Shown here one piece after another: positions 19,589 to 28,477 of a DNA stretch of 64,000 bases (positions are counted from its first letter, which is position 1; each line of letters starts with the position of its first letter). The stretch is from Labrys sedimenti. GTDB lineage: Bacteria; Pseudomonadota; Alphaproteobacteria; Rhizobiales; Labraceae. Below the pieces are notes generated by a model, which was not told the DNA's origin, searched no databases, and saw nothing but the letters and a program-made list of their open reading frames with translations. The position numbers were made by a program, and so were the translations under genes. The stretch is from assembly GCF_034424805.1 (NCBI RefSeq), contig NZ_JAXOUF010000001.1:1116001-1180000 (forward strand). The letters are read 5' to 3'.

Positions 19589-19656
19589 GACCAAGCGCCG
19601 CATGATCAGCGTTGCCTATCCGTCGGAATTCACGCAATAGGTGTCGCTTTCGCAGC

Positions 19657-19691
19657 TTTGACGCGAAAGGTTTGAAAAGCTTTCGCGTCAA
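19657..19691. repeat. 12-bp perfect palindrome between gltX and gltA
   Basis: TTGACGCGAAAG and its exact complement CTTTCGCGTCAA are separated by ten bases. No U-run follows, so it is not a classical terminator. The 304-base gltX-gltA gap otherwise shows no convincing gene. It may be a half-element of a dispersed palindromic family or a regulator site in the gltA leader. Confidence 0.5.
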
Positions 19692-19892
19692 GGTGGCCCA
19701 ATCGGGGGAAGCCGGAGGCCTTGGGATCGAGCCCGCGACCGAACCTTCGGTTCACCTCTTCGTCATTCTTGCGGCATTGCAGCAAATGGTCTACCCAACA
19801 CCGACGGATCGGCGATACGTAGGCCTTACTTGAGCCGGGGGGCTCCTTTCTGGCCAAGGCGTGACCGCGTATTTCCGTACAAGGAGGATTGC

Positions 19893-21185
19893 ATGAGCGG
19901 TAACACGGCGACTCTGACTATTGGTGACAAGGCAATCGAATTGCCGACCAAGGCCGGCTCCGTTGGTCCGACGGTTGTTGATATTGCGCCCCTTTATAAG
20001 CACACGGGCATGTTTACCTACGATCCCGGCTTCACCTCGACGGCGAGCTGTGAATCCCAGATCACCTATATCGATGGCGATGAGGGCGTGCTGCTCTATC
20101 GCGGCTACCCGATCGAGCAGCTCGCCGAGCATGGCGACTTCCTCGAGACCTGCTATCTACTGCTCTACGGCGAACTGCCGACTGCAGCGCAGAAGGCGGA
20201 CTTCGACTATCGCGTCACGCGCCACACCATGGTGCATGAGCAGATGGCCCGCTTCTTCCAGGGCTTCCGCCGCGACGCCCATCCGATGGCGGTGATGGTC
20301 GCCTCCGTCGGCGCCCTCTCGGCATTCTATCACGACTCCACCGACATCTCCGACCCGCATCAGCGCATGATCTCGTCGATGCGGCTGATCGCCAAGATGC
20401 CGACCCTGGCTGCGATGGCCTACAAATACACCATCGGCCAGCCCTTCGTGTATCCGCAGAACAATCTGGACTATCCGTCCAACTTCCTGCGCATGTGCTT
20501 CTCTGTCCCCTGCGAGGACTACAAGCCCAATCCGATCCTGGCCCGCGCTCTCGATCGCATCTTCATCCTGCATGCCGATCACGAGCAGAACGCCTCGACC
20601 TCGACGGTGCGCCTCGCCGGCTCCTCGGGCGCCAATCCCTTCGCCTGCATCGCGGCCGGCATCGCCTGCCTGTGGGGCCCCGCCCATGGCGGTGCCAACG
20701 AGGCTGCCCTCAAGATGCTCCAGGAAATCGGCACCGTCGATCGCATTCCGCAATATATCGCCAAGGCCAAGGACAAGAACGATCCGTTCCGCCTGATGGG
20801 ATTCGGCCATCGCGTCTACAAGAACTACGATCCGCGCGCCAAGATCATGCAGCGCACCACCCACGAGGTGCTGAACGAGCTCGGTCACAAGGATGACCCG
20901 CTGCTCGAGGTGGCGCTGGAGCTCGAGCGCATCGCCCTGCATGACGAATACTTCATCGAGAAGAAGCTTTATCCCAACATCGATTTCTATTCGGGCATCA
21001 CACTGAAGGCGATGGGCTTCCCGACCTCGATGTTCACCGTGCTGTTCGCCCTTGCCCGCACCGTCGGCTGGATTGCCCAGTGGAAGGAAATGATCGAGGA
21101 TCCGTCCCAGAAGATCGGCCGCCCGCGCCAGCTCTATACCGGTGCGGCCCGCCGCGACTACGTCTCGCCGGCCCAGCGCCGCTAA
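19893..21185 (+). CDS. gltA: Citrate synthase
   Basis: Condenses acetyl-CoA and oxaloacetate at the entry to the TCA cycle. It has 430 residues, the size of the hexameric NADH-sensitive type II enzyme of proteobacteria. Visible motifs: FTSTASCESQITYIDG, YRGYPIEQLAEHG, the catalytic histidine in LHADHEQNASTS, GPAHGGANEA, MGFGHRVYKNYDPRA with its His/Arg, and DFYSGITLKAMGFP with the catalytic Asp. A strong AAGGAGG at 19881-19887 lies five bases before ATG 19893. A bidirectional-looking terminator follows, separating it from convergent lpxB. Confidence 0.98.
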   Translation: MSGNTATLTIGDKAIELPTKAGSVGPTVVDIAPLYKHTGMFTYDPGFTSTASCESQITYIDGDEGVLLYRGYPIEQLAEHGDFLETCYLLLYGELPTAAQKADFDYRVTRHTMVHEQMARFFQGFRRDAHPMAVMVASVGALSAFYHDSTDISDPHQRMISSMRLIAKMPTLAAMAYKYTIGQPFVYPQNNLDYPSNFLRMCFSVPCEDYKPNPILARALDRIFILHADHEQNASTSTVRLAGSSGANPFACIAAGIACLWGPAHGGANEAALKMLQEIGTVDRIPQYIAKAKDKNDPFRLMGFGHRVYKNYDPRAKIMQRTTHEVLNELGHKDDPLLEVALELERIALHDEYFIEKKLYPNIDFYSGITLKAMGFPTSMFTVLFALARTVGWIAQWKEMIEDPSQKIGRPRQLYTGAARRDYVSPAQRR

Positions 21186-21190
21186 ATAGC

Positions 21191-21218
21191 GAAGGGCGGA
21201 TCCTCGGATCCGCCCTTC
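21191..21218. terminator. Strong hairpin between convergent gltA and lpxB
   Basis: A perfect 13-bp stem, GAAGGGCGGATCC with GGATCCGCCCTTC, has a two-base loop and begins six bases after the gltA stop. It lies downstream of both convergent genes and probably terminates both; the U-run is short (TCTCGTTT on the plus strand). Confidence 0.75.
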
Positions 21219-21261
21219 TCGTTTCCAGTTCCTGCGCTTCCGGCTGACGCGCCCGAATCTC

Positions 21262-22437
21262 TTATCTCGCCTTGGCAGCAATGGTCTCCAGCACGATGCG
21301 GGCTGCTCGTTGCGAGGGCGTCTCTCCCACAACCTGCATGCGCCGATCGATCTCGTCGAAGGCGTGTATCTGGGCACGCCGTTCCTCGGTATTCCCAAGC
21401 AATCCGATCATTAGCTCGGCGAGGCGATCCGGCACGACCTCTTCCTGGAAGAGTTCGGGCACCGCCGGGCGGTCCAGAATCAGATTGGGCAGCAGGAAGA
21501 AACGTCCCTTGACCAGACGCCTCGCCAGGAAGGCCTCCCAGGCCGGAAAGCGATAGGTGCCGATCATCGGCACCTGCGCCAGGGCCAGTTCGAGCGTCAC
21601 CGTGCCCGATGCCGCCAGCGCTGCCCGTGCCTGGCGAAAGGCCGCGTATTTCTCATCGGGGTCAGTGATGATGCGCGGCTTCACAGCCCAGCCGGCCGTC
21701 GCCTGTCGCAAACGTTCGGCATGGCGCGGTACCGTCGGCAGCACGGCATCGAAAGGCCCGATCCTGGTCGACAAGAGCTCGATCGTCCTGCCGAAATCTT
21801 CTGTCAGCAATCCCACTTCACTCGAGCGGCTGCCCGGGAGCACCAACACCAGCGGCCGCGCTCCCTGCCGGATCGCCTCCTCCTCGGCATCGGGCCGCAA
21901 TTCGCCCAAGCGTTCCATCAGGGGATGGCCGACATAGGAACAGGGCGGACCGTTCAGCCGGCGATAGGCTTCGGGTTCGAAGGGCAGCAAGGCGAGCACA
22001 TGGTCGACATAGGCCCGCATCGACACGGCCCGGCCCGGGCGCCAGGCCCAGACGCTGGGCGACACATAATTGATGATCGGCAGATGCGGCAGGCGCCGGC
22101 GCACACGCTTGGCGACGGCATGGGTGAAATCCGGGCTGTCGATGATCACCAGGCCATCCGGCGGATCGGCAACGATGGCGTCGATCACCTGCCAGGCCCG
22201 CCGGTAGATCGTGGGAAAGCGGCCGATCACGGCGGCAAAGCCCATCACCGCGATATCATCGAGGGGAAACAGGCTTTCCATGCCCTCGCGCGTCATGGCG
22301 GGGCCAGCCGTGCCCGTGAACACCACGGGCGCACCGGCCTGTGCTCGCAGGGCCTGCATCAACTTGAAACCGAGTTGGTCGCCGGAATGTTCGCCCACGA
22401 CGATGGCGATCTTCAAAGGCCGATCCGTCATCGTCAC
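21262..22437 (-). CDS. lpxB: Lipid-A-disaccharide synthase
   Basis: Glycosyltransferase (GT19) joining UDP-2,3-diacylglucosamine and lipid X to form the tetraacyl disaccharide of lipid A, at the inner face of the cytoplasmic membrane. About 390 residues, full length. Motifs: VGEHSGDQLG at the N-terminus, GTAGPAMTREGM, IDSPDFTHAVAKRVRR, NYVSPSVWAWRPGRA, LPFEPE, FVGHP-like YVGHPLMERL and LPGSRSSEV. GTG 22437 overlaps the lpxI stop as GTGA; ATG 22431 two codons in is an equally plausible start. It is the last gene of lpxD-fabZ-lpxA-lpxI-lpxB. Confidence 0.96.
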   Translation of the reverse strand: MTMTDRPLKIAIVVGEHSGDQLGFKLMQALRAQAGAPVVFTGTAGPAMTREGMESLFPLDDIAVMGFAAVIGRFPTIYRRAWQVIDAIVADPPDGLVIIDSPDFTHAVAKRVRRRLPHLPIINYVSPSVWAWRPGRAVSMRAYVDHVLALLPFEPEAYRRLNGPPCSYVGHPLMERLGELRPDAEEEAIRQGARPLVLVLPGSRSSEVGLLTEDFGRTIELLSTRIGPFDAVLPTVPRHAERLRQATAGWAVKPRIITDPDEKYAAFRQARAALAASGTVTLELALAQVPMIGTYRFPAWEAFLARRLVKGRFFLLPNLILDRPAVPELFQEEVVPDRLAELMIGLLGNTEERRAQIHAFDEIDRRMQVVGETPSQRAARIVLETIAAKAR

Positions 22438-23324
22438 ACCCCGACAAGGAATAGGTTTGCCGCATCGGCTGCCGCGATGGTGGCATCACGCTCCAGCACG
22501 AGAACATTGCCCGCCTCGATGGCGATACCTGCGAGACCGGCCTTCTTGGCGAGGCGCACGGTACGCGGGCCGATGCCCGGAAGGTCGGCCCTGAAATCCT
22601 GCTCCGGCTTTGCTGCCTTCACCAGCACGCCGCCATCCTGCTCGGCCACAGGCGGTCGGCCATGGCGCAGCAGACGCCCGAGCAAGCCGGACCGGCGCAA
22701 AAGAGCCACCCTCCGGATCATATTGTCGGTGCCCTCGGCTGCCTCGACGGCCAGCACGCGCTTTTGGGCGACGACCACCCCCTGGCCGATATCATCGGCT
22801 CCCATGGCGGCAAGAGCGCGCCGGCCGACAGCGATCCCCTCGATCTCGGCCGGACTCGGCGACAAGCGGCCAAGCGGCCCCACGGGCGCCATCAGCGACG
22901 GCGCGACGTCCCGAACGCCGACGACTGCATAACCGTGCTTTTCCAGGAAGACGATCACGCCTCGCAGGAGATTGTCGTCACCGCCCTCGAGCACGTTGCG
23001 GATTTCATCGAGGTGCCGGACAGCCTGGATGCCTGAGCGTACCATGCCAAGCCCTGGCCGATGCACGGCACCGGCCAGAACCACCCGGCCAGCGCCCGCC
23101 CGAGCCAATTCCTGCAGAACCCCCTTCGGATCGATCAGGCTGACGGGATATTGGGCGTAGCCTGCGAAATCGGCGTCGGCAAATCCCTTCAAAGGCAAGA
23201 TCGCGACAGCTTCGCCTCGCTTTGCAGCCTCTGCCGCGATCTCGGCCGGCAAACGCCCTGCCCCAGCGATGACCGCCAAGGCAGGCAATGCCGAAACCAC
23301 CCCGGCAACAGGCGGTGTGCTCAC
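22434..23324 (-). CDS. lpxI: UDP-2,3-diacylglucosamine pyrophosphatase LpxI
   Basis: LpxI hydrolyses UDP-2,3-diacylglucosamine to lipid X and UMP, replacing the unrelated LpxH of gammaproteobacteria. The 296-residue sequence has the two-domain pattern: N-terminal LAVIAGAGRLPAEIA, GRVVLAGAVHRPGLGMV, and the C-terminal domain with GPLGRLSPSPAEIEGI, GVVVAQKRVLAVEAAEGTD and a closing GIGPRTVRLAKKAGLAGIA. It overlaps lpxA upstream and lpxB downstream by four bases each, so the three are translated in series. Use of lpxI rather than lpxH is normal for alphaproteobacteria. Confidence 0.95.
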   Translation of the reverse strand: MSTPPVAGVVSALPALAVIAGAGRLPAEIAAEAAKRGEAVAILPLKGFADADFAGYAQYPVSLIDPKGVLQELARAGAGRVVLAGAVHRPGLGMVRSGIQAVRHLDEIRNVLEGGDDNLLRGVIVFLEKHGYAVVGVRDVAPSLMAPVGPLGRLSPSPAEIEGIAVGRRALAAMGADDIGQGVVVAQKRVLAVEAAEGTDNMIRRVALLRRSGLLGRLLRHGRPPVAEQDGGVLVKAAKPEQDFRADLPGIGPRTVRLAKKAGLAGIAIEAGNVLVLERDATIAAADAANLFLVGV

Positions 23325-24157
23325 GCCTCGCTGCCTGCGAGATCGCGCGCCGCCGCATCGCGCGGCGTTACCAGGGCACGATGGCCGCCGGCTCTCACAA
23401 AATCGACGATCTCCATGACCGCTGCCTGATCGGCGAAGGTCTCGGCAACCCTCTCGACCCGCTCATTCAACGTTCCAGCGGAGGCAAACAGCATGCGATA
23501 GGCGTGGCGCAATGCATGGATCTGTTCCCGCCCGAAGCCGCGGCGCTTCAGGCCGACGATGTTGAGGCCGGCCAGGCTGGCGCGATCGCCCAGGGCCATG
23601 CCGAAAGGAATCAGATCGTTCTCGACGCCGGACAGGCCACCGACGAAAGCATGCGCGCCGACCCGTGCGAACTGAATCACCGCCGCCGCGCCTCCGAGAA
23701 TGGCGTAGTCGCCCACCGAAACGTGGCCAGCCAGCAAAACACCATTGGATAGAATGATGTTATTGCCGAGCCTGCAATCGTGCCCGACATGGGAATTGGC
23801 AAGAAAGGCGCAGCGATCGCCGACCACGGTATGCATGCCGCCACCGCTGGTACCCGGATTCATCGTCACCCCTTCGCGGATCAGGCAATCACTGCCGATG
23901 GTGAGATCCGAGGGTTCGCCGGCATATTTGAGATCCTGCGGCTGGTGCCCCAGCGAGGCGAAGGGGAACACCTTGGTACGCGCACCGATGCTGGTACGCC
24001 CGGTGACCACGACATGCGAATGTAACGTGACACCATCCGCCAGCGTCACTTCAGGCCCGACAACGCAGAACGGGCCGATACTGACGCCCTCGCCGAGCGT
24101 CGCTCCGGCCTCGATGACGGCGGTGGGATGAATGGTCTGTTGAGCCCCCCCGACCAT
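23321..24157 (-). CDS. lpxA: UDP-N-acetylglucosamine acyltransferase
   Basis: First enzyme of lipid A synthesis, adding the 3-O-hydroxyacyl chain to UDP-GlcNAc. It has 278 residues with a left-handed beta-helix of hexapeptide repeats (IHPTAVIEAGATLGEGVSIG and following). Expected motifs include HQPQDLKYAGEPSDLTIG, IREGVTMNPGT, the catalytic His region NSHVGHDC, and the C-terminal helices with GLNIVGLKRRGF. ATG 24157 overlaps the fabZ stop (TAATG), which fixes the start; the longer open frame upstream is only a shadow over fabZ. Confidence 0.97.
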   Translation of the reverse strand: MVGGAQQTIHPTAVIEAGATLGEGVSIGPFCVVGPEVTLADGVTLHSHVVVTGRTSIGARTKVFPFASLGHQPQDLKYAGEPSDLTIGSDCLIREGVTMNPGTSGGGMHTVVGDRCAFLANSHVGHDCRLGNNIILSNGVLLAGHVSVGDYAILGGAAAVIQFARVGAHAFVGGLSGVENDLIPFGMALGDRASLAGLNIVGLKRRGFGREQIHALRHAYRMLFASAGTLNERVERVAETFADQAAVMEIVDFVRAGGHRALVTPRDAAARDLAGSEA

Positions 24158-24621
24158 TATTCGGTAACCAGCATGGCGGAAACCACGGCCTCGGCTACCG
24201 TAACGCCGTCGACCTTGGCCTCGCCCTTGTACCACCACATGTTGCGGCGATTCTTCAGTTTGGTCAGATGCAGGCGCATCTGGTCGCCCGGGGTGACCGG
24301 CTTGCGGAAACGGCACTCGTCGATGGTCATGAAATAGACGACCTTCGGCTTGGCCTTGCCTTCCGTGCTGAGCACGCAAATCGCGCCGGCCGTCTGGGCC
24401 ATCGCTTCGATCACCAGCACGCCCGGCATCACCGGCTGTTCGGGAAAATGGCCGGTAAAATGCGGCTCGTTGAAGGTGACGTTCTTGATGCCGACGGCGG
24501 AATTGTCGCCATCGATTTCGACAATGCGATCCACAAGCAGGAAGGGATAGCGATGCGGCAGCAACGTCAGGAGCTTGCCGATATCTGCGGTTTCCAGCGT
24601 TCCAGGGGTTGCTTCACTCAT
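24157..24621 (-). CDS. fabZ: 3-hydroxyacyl-ACP dehydratase
   Basis: FabZ removes water from 3-hydroxyacyl-ACP in fatty acid elongation. The hotdog-fold protein has the active-site motif PHRYPFLLVDR and catalytic helix HFPEQPVMPGVLVIEAMAQ, with the His and Glu in place. The start at 24621 gives 154 residues, the usual length. An in-frame ATG at 24681 follows a GAGGGGG ribosome-like site and would add 20 residues (MEFGLSALAEG...), so the longer form cannot be excluded. It is placed between lpxD and lpxA, linking fatty acid and lipid A synthesis. Confidence 0.95.
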   Translation of the reverse strand: MSEATPGTLETADIGKLLTLLPHRYPFLLVDRIVEIDGDNSAVGIKNVTFNEPHFTGHFPEQPVMPGVLVIEAMAQTAGAICVLSTEGKAKPKVVYFMTIDECRFRKPVTPGDQMRLHLTKLKNRRNMWWYKGEAKVDGVTVAEAVVSAMLVTE

Positions 24622-24690
24622 GTAGGTCTCGTTTCCTGAACCGGCTCGGCCTTCGGCCAGAGCGCTTAAGCCAAACTCCATTTCGCCCCC

Positions 24691-25767
24691 TCAGGGAGCG
24701 GATCCCTCATCCGTTCCCTGCCCCGATCGAACCCGCGAATTCTTGACCAGCTTTTTCAGCAGAGCCAGTTCGCGGGCGTAATCGCCCAGCGGTTGGGCCG
24801 GCGTGCCGCCCATACGTGCGCCCGGCGGCACATCATTCTTGACATTAGCGGCGCCGGCGATCTGCGCACCCATGCCGATGCGGATATGGCCAACCGTGGC
24901 AGAGGCGCCGCCCATCACCACGAAATCCTCCAGAACGGTCGAACCAGAGATCCCGACCTTGGACACCAGCACACAGTGCCGGCCGACCATCACGTTGTGG
25001 GCGATCTGCACCTGATTGTCGATCTTGGTGCCCTCGCCGATGATGGTGTCCCGGTTGGCGCCGCGATCGATGGTGGTGCAGGCACCGATCTCGACATCGT
25101 CCTGCACAACGACGCGGCCGACCTGCGGCACTTTGAGATGGCCGCGCGGCCCCATCGAAAAGCCGAAACCATCCTGGCCGAGGCACGCCCCGGCATGGAT
25201 GATGACGCGGTTGCCGACCAGCGAATGCTGGATCACGACATTGGGACTGATTGAGCAGTCGCGCCCGATCCGCACATCCGGACCGATCACGGCATTGGCG
25301 CCGACGATGGTGCCGGCCCCGATTTCCGCACGGGGCCCGATGACGGCACCCGGATCGACCGTCACGCCGATCTCGAGCCTCGCCTCGGGATGCACGACGG
25401 CACCCGGTGAAATCCCCTTGGCCCCGAAGAAGGATTGGGGGCGTGCCGCATCCGGGAACAGGGCCATGCCGATCTGGGCAAAGGCGCGATAGGGCTCGCG
25501 CGCCACCAGCAGCGGTGCATGTTTCGGGGCACGATCGACGAATTTGGGAGAGATCAGGATGACCGCAGCCTTGGACGTTTCCAGCATCGGCAGGTAGTGC
25601 GGATTTTCGAGGAAGCTCAGATCGCCCTCCCCCGCATGATCGAGCGGCGCAACCCGTTCGACCGTCAGGTCCAGCGATAGGCCTGCCACGGGTTCCGCGC
25701 CGGTGAGCTCGACGATATCGGCAACGGTGAGGCGGTTGCGCGCGTGAAAGAATACCGGATCCGTCAT
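24691..25767 (-). CDS. lpxD: UDP-3-O-(3-hydroxyacyl)glucosamine N-acyltransferase
   Basis: LpxD adds the 2-N-hydroxyacyl chain in lipid A synthesis. The 358-residue protein has an N-terminal uridine-binding domain (LTVADIVELTGAEP, DLSFLENPHYLPMLETS), a hexapeptide beta-helix (GVTVDPGAVIGPRAEIGAGTIV...) and the catalytic His region in QIAHNVMVGRHC. ATG 25767 was chosen; GTG 25776 is in frame. The bamA terminator lies 214 bases upstream, so lpxD-fabZ-lpxA-lpxI-lpxB seem to have their own promoter in 25768-25980, which I could not pinpoint. Confidence 0.96.
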   Translation of the reverse strand: MTDPVFFHARNRLTVADIVELTGAEPVAGLSLDLTVERVAPLDHAGEGDLSFLENPHYLPMLETSKAAVILISPKFVDRAPKHAPLLVAREPYRAFAQIGMALFPDAARPQSFFGAKGISPGAVVHPEARLEIGVTVDPGAVIGPRAEIGAGTIVGANAVIGPDVRIGRDCSISPNVVIQHSLVGNRVIIHAGACLGQDGFGFSMGPRGHLKVPQVGRVVVQDDVEIGACTTIDRGANRDTIIGEGTKIDNQVQIAHNVMVGRHCVLVSKVGISGSTVLEDFVVMGGASATVGHIRIGMGAQIAGAANVKNDVPPGARMGGTPAQPLGDYARELALLKKLVKNSRVRSGQGTDEGSAP

Positions 25768-25980
25768 CAAGTCCACGCTACGGTCAGCCCCTCCAAATCC
25801 GGCTTCGAGTGGCTGCTCCGAAACCGGTGATCTTTTCCATTATGAATAGACCAGTCCCTTTGCAAAAGCGTTACCGGCCTGGACATTCATGCGCCAGCCC
25901 ATACACGAGGAAAGGGCCGCGATGCAAAACACCGAATATGTCCGTTCGTTGCAACATCCAGGGGATGCCACTGTGCGAAC

Positions 25981-26012
25981 AAAAAACCGGCCGGCCCCAA
26001 GGGACCGGCCGG
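25981..26012 (-). terminator. Intrinsic terminator of bamA
   Basis: On the minus strand, a 12-bp GC-rich stem (CCGGCCGGTCCC with GGGGCCGGCCGG, one G-U-type mismatch) is followed by TTTTTT. It begins about 20 bases after the bamA stop. Confidence 0.9.
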
Positions 26013-26033
26013 CGAAAACGTCAGGTCAGATCA

Positions 26034-28304
26034 TCAATAGTTGACGATCGTGCCGAAACGGAAGGCCTGCGTGTCGTCATGCTTTGCCTTCGTCAGGACG
26101 TAGGCGTAGTCGAAGCGCAGCGGGCCAAGCGGCGAGGCCCATAGCAGACTGGCGCCAACAGACGAACGAATCTTGTGTTCGTCGATCAAATGAAAGGTCC
26201 TGGTATTCTTGCCGCTACCAGCGCCACCACCGGCGTCGCAATCGCCACCGCCGCCGGACGTAGCGACACATGAATAAGGGGCGAATTTTGTACCGCCATA
26301 TCCAAACACAGTACCGGCATCCGCAAAGATCGCGCCCCGCAAACCGACCTCACGCGGTAGGCCGAAGATCGGGAACTGGAGTTCCACCGTGCCGCCGAAA
26401 TAGGTCGTGCCGCCAAGGCCATTACCCTTCGAGCCACCTGCGATATCACGCGGGCCGATACCTCCGGGAGCGAAACCACGTACCAAATCGGGTCCGGGGC
26501 TGTACTGGTCGACGATCGCCAGCTTATCGTCACCGAAGCCGTGCATATAGCCGCCCTGACCACGAACCATCACGGTGAGGTCATCTGTCAGCGAATAGTA
26601 GTACCGCCCGTCAACCGACTGCTTGATAAACTTGGCATCGCCACCCAAGCCTGCAACGTCTTGCTTGAACTGGACATAGACACCCGAACTCGGCTGTTTG
26701 AGATCGTCCAGCGTGTTATAGGTCAGCGTATAGCCTGCCATCGAAACCAAGCGGCGTCCGTCCGCAGCCAGCTCCTTGATGGCAACCGAAGCTTCGCCAT
26801 TGCTGAAGTCGTTATCCGTGTACCGACGATCCGGAATAGTCACCTTCTCCGAATAGATCGTGTAGTTCACGCCGACGGTGAAGTTCTCGGTGATCGGGAA
26901 GGCAGCACGCAACGTACCACCCGTAGTCTGGTCCTTGTAGTAGCTGTAGTCGCTGTCATCGGTCGTCTTCGAGAACAGGTCGAAGCCGGCAGCGATGCGC
27001 TGACCGAGGAAATAGGGCTCGGTGAAGGACAGGCTGTAGCCCTGCGTGCGCTGGCCATACTGCACCGAAGCCTTCACATACTGGCCGCGGCCGAGGAAGT
27101 TGCGCTCAGTGAGCGAAACTTCGCCGAGGAAGCCGTCCGAGGTGGAATAGCCGCCGCCCAGCGAGAATTCGCCGGTGGACTGGTCTTCGACCTCGACGTT
27201 GACGACCACGCGATCAGGCTCCGAGCCCGGCTCGTTGGTGACGCGGATGTTCTTGAAGTAACCCAGATTCCGCAGCCGGCGGGTGGCCCGCTCGATCAGC
27301 GCCTTGTTGTAGGGGTCGCCTTCACCGATATCGAACTCGCGACGGATCACATAATCACGCGTGCGGGTATTGCCGCGGATATTGATGCGCTCGATATAGA
27401 CCTTCGCGCCCTCTTCCACGACATAGTTGACACTGATGATATTGCCGCCGGCATCGCGCACCGCACGAGGACGAACCTGGGCGAAAGGATGGCCGGAAGC
27501 AGCCAGCTTGACCGTCATGTCCTCGACGGTCTTGTCCACGTCCTCGCCACGGTAGGTCCAGTTGTTCCAGGACTGGACGTCGCCCTGGAGATCGGCCGGG
27601 TTGACGTCGGAAATGCTGGATTCAACCTGCGAAGGACCGAATTTGTAGTACTGGCCCTCGTCGACCGTAACGGTCAGGACATAAGCATCCTGCTTCTCGT
27701 TCAGCGACGGAACGATGGAGACGACGCGGAAGTCGGGATAGCCGTGGTTCACATAGAACTGGCGCAGGCGCTCCTCGTCGCCAGCGAGGCGATCCGGATC
27801 GTAGGTGTCGGTGGTGCGTAGCCAGCCGAGATAGCCGCTCTCGACCGTCGCCATCTGGCGCTTCAGGCGCCAGGCGGAGAAATTGTTGTTGCCGACGAAG
27901 TTGATCGAGTCGATGCCGACCTTCGAGCCTTCAGCCACGGTGAAGACGAGGTCGACGCGATTGTTCGGCAGCGGGACTTCGCGGTAGGTAATCTGCACCG
28001 TCGAGCGACCGGTCCGGTTATAGGCCTCACGCATGCGATCGATATCTGCGTTGAGGGTAGCCTGGTTCACCTGGCTACCAGGCTTGGTCTCCATGATGGA
28101 AGACAGCTGGTCCGCGGTGACCTTCTTGTTCTTCTCGAACACGATGCGGTTGACGATCGGCGCCGAGCGCGACGCAACATGCTTCCTCGGAGCGGCTTCA
28201 GCCGTGCCCACCAAGGGAGATGCCACGAAGGCCCCGAACAACGACGGAACCGCGACGGCCGCGAGGGCAACGCCCAGCTTCAACTTGTACATTGCTGTTG
28301 CCAT
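26034..28304 (-). CDS. bamA: Outer-membrane protein assembly factor BamA
   Basis: Omp85-family core of the BAM complex that folds beta-barrel proteins into the outer membrane. The 756-residue precursor begins with a signal peptide (KLKLGVALAAVAVPSLFGAF, cleavage near AEAAP) followed by POTRA domains to about residue 380 (IVNRIVFEKNKKV; VGIDSINFVGNNNFS; VYIERINIRGNTRTRDYVIR) and a 16-strand barrel. The lid-lock motif appears as VRGF in DLVRGFAPGGIGPRD, and the last strands contain LRFDYAYVLTK. The family's C-terminal aromatic is replaced by a terminal Tyr in GTIVNY. A strong terminator follows. BamE is encoded at 52.8 kb. Confidence 0.96.
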   Translation of the reverse strand: MATAMYKLKLGVALAAVAVPSLFGAFVASPLVGTAEAAPRKHVASRSAPIVNRIVFEKNKKVTADQLSSIMETKPGSQVNQATLNADIDRMREAYNRTGRSTVQITYREVPLPNNRVDLVFTVAEGSKVGIDSINFVGNNNFSAWRLKRQMATVESGYLGWLRTTDTYDPDRLAGDEERLRQFYVNHGYPDFRVVSIVPSLNEKQDAYVLTVTVDEGQYYKFGPSQVESSISDVNPADLQGDVQSWNNWTYRGEDVDKTVEDMTVKLAASGHPFAQVRPRAVRDAGGNIISVNYVVEEGAKVYIERINIRGNTRTRDYVIRREFDIGEGDPYNKALIERATRRLRNLGYFKNIRVTNEPGSEPDRVVVNVEVEDQSTGEFSLGGGYSTSDGFLGEVSLTERNFLGRGQYVKASVQYGQRTQGYSLSFTEPYFLGQRIAAGFDLFSKTTDDSDYSYYKDQTTGGTLRAAFPITENFTVGVNYTIYSEKVTIPDRRYTDNDFSNGEASVAIKELAADGRRLVSMAGYTLTYNTLDDLKQPSSGVYVQFKQDVAGLGGDAKFIKQSVDGRYYYSLTDDLTVMVRGQGGYMHGFGDDKLAIVDQYSPGPDLVRGFAPGGIGPRDIAGGSKGNGLGGTTYFGGTVELQFPIFGLPREVGLRGAIFADAGTVFGYGGTKFAPYSCVATSGGGGDCDAGGGAGSGKNTRTFHLIDEHKIRSSVGASLLWASPLGPLRFDYAYVLTKAKHDDTQAFRFGTIVNY

Positions 28305-28477
28305 CGGGTCTAAATCCCACTCTTTTTACCAAACCAAGTCGAGTTCAACGCCAAACCTCGCCAGCCCGCATTGCTCTCATTGGAAATGCTTCTACAGGGT
28401 TTCCGGACGCATGCAAACCGACCCTCGGCCGCCATCCGTCCTTTTTTGGGAGACCGTTGCGAATCCGCCACGCCCTC

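Noticed and set aside
19612..19833. A 73-codon ORF between gltX and gltA
   Set aside because: It runs through the palindrome, has no ribosome site and no family resemblance.
26541..27821. A 426-codon frame antisense to bamA
   Set aside because: Shadow frame; bamA itself has signal peptide, POTRA and barrel features.
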